This document shows positions 1 to 6,728 of a stretch of DNA of 21,471 nucleotides, piece by piece. Below the pieces are notes generated by a model. It made no database searches. It was given only the letters and a program-made list of their open reading frames with translations, and was not told where the DNA came from. A program made the translations under genes and the position numbers. Source of the stretch: Nitrospiraceae bacterium UBA6898. GTDB lineage: Bacteria > Nitrospirota > Thermodesulfovibrionia > Thermodesulfovibrionales > UBA6898. Location of the stretch: assembly GCA_002448975.1 (NCBI GenBank), contig DKBO01000166.1:1-21471 (forward strand). The letters run 5' to 3'. Numbering within the stretch: the first letter of the stretch is position 1; each line of letters starts with the position of its first letter.

Positions 1-852
1 ATGATGAACATCCTGAACGGAGGATCCCACGCCGACAACTCCGTGGACTTTCAGGAATTCATGGTCTCTCCTTTCGGGGCATCAAGCTTCAGCGAGGCCC
101 TGAGGATGGGGGCGGAGGTCTTCCATACCCTCAAGGGCGTGCTCAAGAAAAAGGGCTATTCGACGGCAGTCGGTGATGAAGGAGGGTTTGCGCCGAACCT
201 CAGGTCTAACGAGGAGGCGATCGAGGTGATCCTTGAAGCTATCGGACAGGCGGGTTACAGGGCAGGAAAAGACATCGGCCTCGCCCTTGATCCTGCAGCA
301 AGCGAGTTTTATGACAGCCAGAAGAAGGCATACATTTTCAAGAAATCGGACAAGAGCAAACACAGTTCGGCGGATATGGTCGAATTCTGGACAAAATGGG
401 TGCGCCAGTACCCGATCATCTCGATCGAAGACGGGATGGCAGAGGACGACTGGAAAGGCTGGAAGCTCCTCACTGATGCGCTCGGAAAGAAGATACAGCT
501 GGTGGGTGACGACCTTTTCGTAACCAACACCGAACGGCTGGCCCGCGGCATCAGGGAAGGGATTGCAAACTCGATCCTCATAAAGGTCAACCAGATCGGA
601 TCGCTGACCGAAACGCTTCAGGCGATGAAGATGGCGTCGGATGCGGGGTTCACTTCCATGGTCTCCCACCGGTCGGGGGAGACAGAGGACACGTTCATCG
701 CCGACCTGGTTGTGGCAACCGGAGCAGGCCAGATCAAGACCGGGTCGGCAAGCAGGACCGACCGCATTGCAAAGTACAATCAGCTGCTTCGCATAGAGGA
801 GGAATGGGGAAGTTCAGCAAGGTTTGCGGGCAGAGGGGCATTCCGGCAGTAG
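1..852 (+). CDS. eno: Enolase, C-terminal two thirds (5' end outside window)
   Basis: Enolase interconverts 2-phosphoglycerate and phosphoenolpyruvate in the cytosol. The 283 visible residues match the part of bacterial enolases from about residue 150 to the end, so some 145 N-terminal residues lie upstream of the window and the ATG at base 1 is an internal methionine. The catalytic set is complete in fragment numbering: His10 and Glu19 in HADNSVDFQEF, Glu60 in GDEGG, metal ligands Asp97, Glu143 and Asp170 (LALD, SIEDG, LVGDD), the general base Lys195 (LIKVNQIGS), the His223-Arg224-Ser225 loop and Lys246 (GQIKTGS). Family identity is near certain. It is the first visible gene of a same-strand glycolytic cluster and is followed 72 bp later by gap. 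It is cut only by the window edge and shows no damage. Confidence 0.98.
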   Translation: MMNILNGGSHADNSVDFQEFMVSPFGASSFSEALRMGAEVFHTLKGVLKKKGYSTAVGDEGGFAPNLRSNEEAIEVILEAIGQAGYRAGKDIGLALDPAASEFYDSQKKAYIFKKSDKSKHSSADMVEFWTKWVRQYPIISIEDGMAEDDWKGWKLLTDALGKKIQLVGDDLFVTNTERLARGIREGIANSILIKVNQIGSLTETLQAMKMASDAGFTSMVSHRSGETEDTFIADLVVATGAGQIKTGSASRTDRIAKYNQLLRIEEEWGSSARFAGRGAFRQ

Positions 853-867
853 ATTACCATCGGGTAT

Positions 868-885
868 GGGGCAGACAACTGCCCC
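868..885 (+). promoter_or_regulatory. Intergenic hairpin between eno and gap
   Basis: A perfect 7-bp GC-rich stem (GGGGCAG/CTGCCCC) closes a 4-nt ACAA loop. It begins 15 nt after the enolase stop and ends 39 nt before the GAPDH start. It is followed by TCATGTTT rather than a U-run, so it does not look like a strong intrinsic terminator. An mRNA-stability or partial-attenuation element between two glycolytic cistrons is more likely. The hairpin is seen directly; its role is inferred. Confidence 0.4.
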
Positions 886-924
886 TCATGTTTCAGACGA
901 GGTCCATACAGAAAGGAATCGACA

Positions 925-1926
925 ATGGCAATCAAAACAGGCATTAACGGGTTTGGCAGAATCGGCAGGCTTTTTTTCCGTGCGTCCCTCAACAATCCGG
1001 CGGTAGAAGTTGTCGGCATCAATGATCCCTTTATCGATCTTTCCTACATGGTTTATATGCTCAAGTACGACACCGTGCATGGCAGATTTAAAGGCTCCGT
1101 GGAAATCAAGGACGACAAATTAATAGTCAACGGCCGGGCCATCAGCGTATCTGCAGCCATGAAGGCAGACGAAATTCCATGGGTGTCCTGCGGCGTGGAA
1201 TATGTGCTCGAATCCACGGGCGTATACACGGAGACGGATAAGGCTAATGCCCACATCAAGGCCGGGGCAAAACGCGTGGTCATATCGGCCCCATCAAAGG
1301 ACGCTCCCATGTTCGTCATGGGTGTCAATCACGACAAGTATAAAGGCGAGCCTATTGTATCCAATGCTTCCTGCACGACAAACTGTCTGGCTCCCGTGGC
1401 AAAGGTACTGAACGATAACTGGGGTATTGTGGAAGGTCTCATGACCACGGTTCATGCCACAACTGCCACGCAAAAGACGGTTGACGGCCCTTCCAAAAAG
1501 GATTGGCGCGGCGGCCGTGGCGCAGCGTTCAACATTATCCCGTCCAGCACCGGCGCGGCAAAGGCCGTCGGCAAGGTGATCCCCGAGTTGAACGGTAAGC
1601 TGACCGGCATGGCATTCCGCGTCCCTACTGCCGATGTCTCGGTAGTTGATCTGACCTGCCGTCTCGCAAAACCGGCAAAGTATGATGATATAAAGGCGGT
1701 GATGAAAAAGACTTCCGAAACTACCATGAAAGGGATACTGGGATACACCGAGGATGAAGTGGTTTCCTCTGATTTTATCGGTGAGGTCTGTACGTCTGTC
1801 TTTGACGCCAAGGCAGGCATTTCGCTGAACGACAACTTCGTCAAGATCATCGCATGGTATGACAATGAGTGGGGATATTCCAATAAGTGTGTTGACCTTA
1901 TCGTCCATATGGCGTCTGTCAAATAA
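925..1926 (+). CDS. gapA: Glyceraldehyde-3-phosphate dehydrogenase, GapA type
   Basis: This is the phosphorylating GAPDH: glyceraldehyde-3-phosphate + NAD+ + phosphate to 1,3-bisphosphoglycerate. The 333-residue length is standard. Visible features are the N-terminal dinucleotide fold (GINGFGRIGR, residues 6-15), Asp34 in INDP, which favours NAD+ over NADP+, the catalytic SNASCTTNC with nucleophile Cys150, catalytic His177 in TTVHATTATQ, the phosphate-site segment around 205-212, and the C-terminal YDNEWGYS. The wording resembles the E. coli GapA/eukaryote-like group more than the GapB or archaeal types. The start has an AAAGGA ribosome site 8 nt upstream. It lies between eno and pgm in the same transcription direction. 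Its presence means the AOR-family enzyme downstream is not needed merely to replace a missing GAPDH. Confidence 0.97.
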   Translation: MAIKTGINGFGRIGRLFFRASLNNPAVEVVGINDPFIDLSYMVYMLKYDTVHGRFKGSVEIKDDKLIVNGRAISVSAAMKADEIPWVSCGVEYVLESTGVYTETDKANAHIKAGAKRVVISAPSKDAPMFVMGVNHDKYKGEPIVSNASCTTNCLAPVAKVLNDNWGIVEGLMTTVHATTATQKTVDGPSKKDWRGGRGAAFNIIPSSTGAAKAVGKVIPELNGKLTGMAFRVPTADVSVVDLTCRLAKPAKYDDIKAVMKKTSETTMKGILGYTEDEVVSSDFIGEVCTSVFDAKAGISLNDNFVKIIAWYDNEWGYSNKCVDLIVHMASVK

Positions 1927-1979
1927 CGCCACAGGAGCGTTTGTGCAGATCATTCTTTAAGATCAGAAAGAGGATAGCA

Positions 1980-3638
1980 ATGAAAATAAACGACCTTGCC
2001 GGGAAACCGGCGCCAAGATCGATCCTGGTAAACGTCCCGAGGCTCATTGCGGCCTATTATACCTATAAGCCGGACGTTGCAGACCCCGGCCAGCGGGTCG
2101 CCTTTGGCACCTCGGGCCACCGGGGATCATCCCTGAAGAACAGTTTTAATGAAGCGCATATCCTCGCTGTCTGTCAGGCTGTTTGCGACTACCGGAAATC
2201 GCAGAAGGTGGGGGGGCCGCTCTTCCTCGGGATGGATACGCATGCCTTATCTGAACCAGCCTTTGCAAGCGCGGTCGAGGTCTTTGCCGCGAATAAGCTG
2301 GCTGTCCGAGTTCAGGCCGGCTGTACCTATACACCGACACCGGTGGTTTCCCATGCGATCCTTACGTACAACCGGAAGATACGCGGCATCCGGGGACGTG
2401 CTGACGGCGTGGTCATCACCCCTTCCCACAATCCGCCGGAGGATGGAGGAATAAAATACAATCCTCCCCATGGGGGGCCGGCAGATACGGCAGCCACAAA
2501 AACAATCGAGGAGCGGGCTAACGAACTCCTCGCGAAAGGACTGAAAGGCGTCAGGAGAATACCCTTTGAAAGGGCCATCAGGGCCGATTGCGTCAGCTCG
2601 TACGACTACGTCTCTCCCTATGTGCAGGACCTAGGGAACATTATTGATATGGAGATCATCAGGGATGCGGATCTCAAGATCGGGGTGGATCCTCTCGGCG
2701 GGGCGGCGGTCGGATTCTGGGATCCCATTGCCGAGCATTATGGCATGAAGCTGGACGTGGTCAATGATGTGGTCGATCCCACATTTTCCTTCATGACCCT
2801 TGACAAGGACGGCAAGATAAGGATGGACTGCTCTTCCCCCTACGCCATGGCGAGCCTCATTCAATTAAAGGATCGCTTTGATATCGCCTTCGGCAATGAC
2901 ACAGATGTCGACCGCCATGGAATCGTGACCAAGAGCTCCGGTCTCATGAACCCGAACCACTACCTGTCTGCAGCGATCTGGTATCTCTTCCGGAACAGAT
3001 CCGGCTGGAGCAAAGACGCTGCCGTGGGAAAGACCCTTGTCTCCACGTCCATGATCGACAGGGTAGGAGGAGCGCTCGGGAGGAAGGTCGCCGAGGTGCC
3101 GGTCGGGTTCAAATGGTTTGTGGAGGGATTGCTTGACGGCTCCTACGGGTTTGGCGGAGAAGAGAGCGCAGGCGCTTCGTTCCTCAGAAAAGACGGCAAG
3201 GTCTGGACGACAGACAAGGACGGCATCATCATGGACCTCCTTGCCTGCGAGATCACCGCGAAGACCGGCAACGACCCGGCAGCGCTTTATCGGGAGCTTG
3301 AAGCTCAGTTCGGAAGTCCGTTGTATGTCAGGATCGATGCACCGGCAACACCGGCCCAGAAATCAGCTTTGGCAAAGCTCTCGCCGGAGCTGGTCACCGC
3401 GCAGGAACTTGCCGGCGAGCCCATTACCGCAAAGCTGACCCGCGCGCCGGGGAATAATGCCGAGATCGGGGGGCTTAAGGTCATTACCCAAAACGGATGG
3501 TTTGCAGCGCGTCCGTCCGGAACAGAGGACATTTACAAGATCTATGCAGAAAGCTTTCTGGGTGAAAAGCATCTGCAGAAGATCCAGGAAGAGGCCGTGG
3601 CGATCGTCAGTGCTGCATTTACCGCGGCAGGAATCTGA
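1980..3638 (+). CDS. pgm: Phosphoglucomutase (alpha-D-glucose type)
   Basis: Interconverts glucose-1-phosphate and glucose-6-phosphate. The 552-residue protein aligns by eye along its whole length with E. coli Pgm (546 aa), starting from the NDLAGKPA segment. Markers are FGTSGHRGS (residues 42-50), the phosphoserine loop TPSHNPPEDGG with Ser149, the metal-binding loop NDTDVDRHG with Asp307/309/311, the sugar-binding GGEESAGASF, and the phosphate-binding RPSGTED near the C-terminus. The ATG at 1980 is chosen because AGAGGA lies 5 nt upstream and the resulting N-terminus matches the family. An in-frame TTG at 1941 would add 13 residues with no homology. It follows gap by 53 bp. In this cluster it would process glucose-1-phosphate released by the GH13_18 phosphorylase downstream, or supply it for glycogen and compatible-solute synthesis. 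Confidence 0.97.
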   Translation: MKINDLAGKPAPRSILVNVPRLIAAYYTYKPDVADPGQRVAFGTSGHRGSSLKNSFNEAHILAVCQAVCDYRKSQKVGGPLFLGMDTHALSEPAFASAVEVFAANKLAVRVQAGCTYTPTPVVSHAILTYNRKIRGIRGRADGVVITPSHNPPEDGGIKYNPPHGGPADTAATKTIEERANELLAKGLKGVRRIPFERAIRADCVSSYDYVSPYVQDLGNIIDMEIIRDADLKIGVDPLGGAAVGFWDPIAEHYGMKLDVVNDVVDPTFSFMTLDKDGKIRMDCSSPYAMASLIQLKDRFDIAFGNDTDVDRHGIVTKSSGLMNPNHYLSAAIWYLFRNRSGWSKDAAVGKTLVSTSMIDRVGGALGRKVAEVPVGFKWFVEGLLDGSYGFGGEESAGASFLRKDGKVWTTDKDGIIMDLLACEITAKTGNDPAALYRELEAQFGSPLYVRIDAPATPAQKSALAKLSPELVTAQELAGEPITAKLTRAPGNNAEIGGLKVITQNGWFAARPSGTEDIYKIYAESFLGEKHLQKIQEEAVAIVSAAFTAAGI

Positions 3639-3741
3639 CCCGGATTATTCATGAACGCCGATGATCGCGAGATCACTGAGGGGAAGAAGAGGACGAAGTG
3701 AGTATGCAAGAGTATAACGAAGGAGTAAGCAGGAGGATAGC

Positions 3742-4491
3742 ATGAAAAAAGTCGTACTGCTCAGGCATGGCGAGAGCCTTTGGAATAAGGAGAACCGCTT
3801 TACCGGCTGGACCGATGTGCCGCTCTCCGAGAAAGGGATAGAGGAGGCCCGGGAAGCGGCCCGTCTGCTGCGCGACGGAGGTTTTACCTTCGATATCGCA
3901 TTCACCTCGGTGCTGAAGCGTGCGATCAAGACCCTCTGGATCGTTCTGGAGGAGATGGATCTCATGTGGATCCCGGTCATCCGCAGCTGGAGGCTCAACG
4001 AAAGGCACTACGGCGCACTCCAGGGGCTAAACAAGGCCGAAGCAGCAAAGGAGCTTGGCGAGGAGCAGGTGAAACTCTGGCGCCGGAGCTTCGATGTGCC
4101 GCCGCCTGCACTCAAACTGGATGATCCCCGCCACCCGAAGAACGACCCCAAATATGCGGAGTTCCATCCGAACGATCTCCCTGCAACGGAGTGCCTTAAG
4201 GACACCATCGAGCGCTTCCTGCCCTATGCGCAGGAGAATATCGGGCCGGCCATACGATCGGGGAAGCGGGTGCTGCTCGTGGCCCACGGCAACACCCTTC
4301 GCGGCCTGATCAAGTATATGGAGCGGATATCTGACCATGACATTGCAGACCTGAATATACCTACGGCGATCCCCATGGTGTACGAGTTCGAGGATGATAT
4401 GAAGCCGATCCGGAGATACTATCTGGGTGATCAGGAGGCGGTGAAAAAGGCGGCTGAGGCCGTGGCGGCACAGTCAAAGGCAAAGACGTAG
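3742..4491 (+). CDS. gpmA: 2,3-bisphosphoglycerate-dependent phosphoglycerate mutase
   Basis: Interconverts 3- and 2-phosphoglycerate through a phosphohistidine intermediate. The 249 residues match the usual dPGM length (about 250). The histidine phosphatase motif LLRHGESLWN gives phospho-acceptor His9; RFTGWTDVPLSEKG, Arg60, Glu87 in LNERHYGALQG and the second histidine His182 in LLVAHGNTLRG complete the active site. A strong AGGAGG ribosome site sits 5 nt before the ATG. It is 103 bp downstream of pgm and 14 bp upstream of the ferredoxin gene, so it is almost certainly co-transcribed with the AOR genes. The C-terminal tail (EAVKKAAEAVAAQSKAKT) is alanine/lysine-rich and not part of the catalytic core. 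Confidence 0.97.
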   Translation: MKKVVLLRHGESLWNKENRFTGWTDVPLSEKGIEEAREAARLLRDGGFTFDIAFTSVLKRAIKTLWIVLEEMDLMWIPVIRSWRLNERHYGALQGLNKAEAAKELGEEQVKLWRRSFDVPPPALKLDDPRHPKNDPKYAEFHPNDLPATECLKDTIERFLPYAQENIGPAIRSGKRVLLVAHGNTLRGLIKYMERISDHDIADLNIPTAIPMVYEFEDDMKPIRRYYLGDQEAVKKAAEAVAAQSKAKT

Positions 4492-4505
4492 AAGGAGATA
4501 GCACC

Positions 4506-4961
4506 ATGAAGATTTTGACCACACCGAGGATGGAACGATGCATTGGATGTCATTCCTGCTCGCTCGCCTGTGCACGGCTCATTCATAAACGACTGTCCTG
4601 GGACGCGGCCGGAATCCGCATCAGGTCCTCCGGGGGCCTCTCGACAGGGTTCGAGGCCAGGACCTGCTTTGCCTGCGACCCCGCGCCCTGCGTTATGGCC
4701 TGCCCGACCGGCGCCTATTCCCAGAGAAAGGGCGGCGGTGTTGTGGTCAGGAAGAAGCTCTGCATCCGCTGCGGGGATTGCGCGAAGGCCTGTCCGGTGG
4801 ACGCGATCTATCTCGATGCATCCGGTGAGCCCTTTGTCTGCATCCACTGCGGAAGATGTGTACCCTTCTGTCCCCATGACTGTCTGGAGCATACGGAGTT
4901 TTCTCGAGGAGCGGCTCCTGAAGGGGAAGAGGCGGCAGCTGCCGGGGAGGTGGAATCATGA
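4506..4961 (+). CDS. Four-[4Fe-4S] polyferredoxin, electron-transfer subunit for the adjacent AOR
   Basis: A 151-residue HycB/DmsB-like iron-sulfur protein. Four cysteine groups are visible: C12-C15-C18-C22, C54-C57-C62-C66, C86-C89-C92-C96 and C112-C115-C118-C122, enough for four [4Fe-4S] clusters; Cys126 is extra. There is no signal peptide or twin-arginine motif, so it acts in the cytosol. An AAGGAGA ribosome site precedes the ATG. The stop codon overlaps the AOR start in an ATGA, indicating translational coupling and probably a fixed complex. The known parallel is AorA, the small subunit of the tungsten aldehyde oxidoreductase of Aromatoleum aromaticum, which also carries four clusters. 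The flavin subunit AorC of that system is not present here, so the final acceptor is open (soluble ferredoxin is my inference). The acidic, alanine-rich tail (residues 134-151) lacks cluster ligands. Confidence 0.87.
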   Translation: MKILTTPRMERCIGCHSCSLACARLIHKRLSWDAAGIRIRSSGGLSTGFEARTCFACDPAPCVMACPTGAYSQRKGGGVVVRKKLCIRCGDCAKACPVDAIYLDASGEPFVCIHCGRCVPFCPHDCLEHTEFSRGAAPEGEEAAAAGEVES

Positions 4962-6694
4962 TACGGGACCACTTCAAAGTACTCACGGTAGATCTCTCTA
5001 CGGGACAGCGTACCATTGCTGATATCGACGGCAGGGATACGGTTGCAGGAGGAAGCGGACTGGCAGCGATGCTCTTCGAAAAGTACGGCTTCCTCGGCAA
5101 ACCATGGAATGAACCGGGGCAGCCGCTGATCTTCGCCATCGGTCCGCTGACAGGATATTTCCCGCTCATGAGCAAGACGGTCTGTGCCTTTAAGTCTCCC
5201 TACCATGACCAATATGCCGAGAGCCACGGAGGAGGACGCTCTGCCCTGTCCCTGCGGTTTGCAGATTTTGATGCCCTGGTGATCATCGGCAAGGCTGCAT
5301 CTCCCTCTGCGCTCATCGTGGGGTCCCGGCAGATCGAAATGAAAGATGTGCATTATTTATGGGGTACGGATCTGCAGGTGGCCGGAAAGGTCCTGCGGCG
5401 CATGTTTCCCGGCGGCGGGCACCGGACCATCCTCAGGATAGGCCCTGCAGGGGAGCGGCAGTCGCCCATGGCCTGCATCACCGCTGACACGTACCGCCAT
5501 TTCGGAAGACTTGGAGGCGGGGCCGTGATGGGATCGAAAAACCTGAAGGCGATTATGATCCATGGCGACGCCTCCTTCCCGCTCCCCGCGGGCAACGACT
5601 ATGTGAAGGTCTTCGACAAGGTTCATGCAGATATGACCGACACCGACATGATGAGCAAATACCATAACCTTGGCACGCCGGGCAATGTTGCTGTGATGAA
5701 CGATCTCAAAGCCCTGCCGATCAGGAACCTTCAGGCAACTGCAGACCCCGCGACCGCCGGCATCACCGGTGAGCGCTTTGCCGAGGTGGCGCTTCTCAGA
5801 AACGCTGCCTGCGCAGGCTGCCCGGTCGGCTGCATCCACATCGGGTTTGTGCGGGAACGTTTTCAGAAGGAGAACCGCTACCTTTATCGCCAGATCTCCT
5901 ATGACCATGAGCTGATCTTTGCCGTGGGCTCCATGCTCGGGGTCATGGACTGTTTCGAGGTCCTGAAGCTCATCGACGTGGCAGAGAAGATGGGGCTCGA
6001 CGTCATGTCACCTGGCGTTGCATTGGCCTGGGCGACAGAGGCACTCGCAAAGGGTTTCATCACGGAAAAAGAAACCCTTGTACCCCTTGCCTTCGGGAAC
6101 TCTTCCTCGTACCAGGCGGCCATAGAGCATCTGGCCCTGGGCACGAACGAGTTCTACCAGATACTTTCCCAGGGCACGATGAAGGCAGCGGAACAGTACA
6201 GGGGCGGTGATTTTGCCTGTGTCCTTGGACAGGAGATGGCCGGCTATGCAACCGGTGAGACGTTCTTTGTTTCCCAGGCCCTCGGCCTGCGCCACTCGCA
6301 TCTGGACGCCGGAGGATATTCCTACGACCAGAAGCCGAAAGGCAAGACTGCTGAAGATGCCGTAAAGTTCCTCGTCAGGGATGAGAAGGGGAGGGTTTTT
6401 CTCACCTCGATGGTTTCATGCCTGTTTGCGCGGGGCGTGTATACGGATGAGACACTCGGCAATTGCCTGAAGAGTGTCGGTTATGCAAAGCTTGCAGACG
6501 ACATGGAGAAAATATCCGGCGACATTCAGCGGTTGCGGTGGAAGCTGCGCATCAGGACAGGATACCGGCCGGAAAACGTCTCGATCCCGAAGCGGTTTGC
6601 CGAGATTACGACTTGGAAGGGGCAGATCGACAAAACATTCCTCAACGAGCTCAAGGAGGCGTATGGCAAGAGCATCATGAGCATGGCCGGATGA
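4958..6694 (+). CDS. Aldehyde:ferredoxin oxidoreductase (AOR) family tungsto/molybdopterin enzyme, divergent
   Basis: AOR-family enzymes oxidise aldehydes to acids with ferredoxin, or run in reverse, using a bis-pterin W (or Mo) centre and one [4Fe-4S] cluster. The 578-residue protein is slightly short for the family (about 600-650). N-terminal marks are the glycine-rich HGGGRSALSLRFADFDA (residues 90-106) and GRLGGGAVMGSKNLKAI (183-199). The cluster ligands are Cys285, Cys288 and Cys292, with the fourth probably Cys488. The His446/His448 segment (LGLRHSHLDAGG) resembles the family's C-terminal active-site stretch. Divergence: the two pterin-binding DxxGL(D/C) motifs read as ExxGLD (343-348) and TxxVSC (483-488), and the EYE-like catalytic glutamate region reads YDHEL (315-319). 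The substrate cannot be named from sequence. The position between gpmA and a sugar phosphorylase suggests a sugar-derived aldehyde, but a general AOR is possible. Confidence 0.88.
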   Translation: MIRDHFKVLTVDLSTGQRTIADIDGRDTVAGGSGLAAMLFEKYGFLGKPWNEPGQPLIFAIGPLTGYFPLMSKTVCAFKSPYHDQYAESHGGGRSALSLRFADFDALVIIGKAASPSALIVGSRQIEMKDVHYLWGTDLQVAGKVLRRMFPGGGHRTILRIGPAGERQSPMACITADTYRHFGRLGGGAVMGSKNLKAIMIHGDASFPLPAGNDYVKVFDKVHADMTDTDMMSKYHNLGTPGNVAVMNDLKALPIRNLQATADPATAGITGERFAEVALLRNAACAGCPVGCIHIGFVRERFQKENRYLYRQISYDHELIFAVGSMLGVMDCFEVLKLIDVAEKMGLDVMSPGVALAWATEALAKGFITEKETLVPLAFGNSSSYQAAIEHLALGTNEFYQILSQGTMKAAEQYRGGDFACVLGQEMAGYATGETFFVSQALGLRHSHLDAGGYSYDQKPKGKTAEDAVKFLVRDEKGRVFLTSMVSCLFARGVYTDETLGNCLKSVGYAKLADDMEKISGDIQRLRWKLRIRTGYRPENVSIPKRFAEITTWKGQIDKTFLNELKEAYGKSIMSMAG

Positions 6695-6728
6695 TCGCTC
6701 TGCGCTGCGACCGAAACAGGGAGGAGAG

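Noticed and set aside
1941..1979. TTG start extending phosphoglucomutase by 13 residues
   Set aside because: The extension has no counterpart in the family and the ATG at 1980 has a well-placed AGAGGA.
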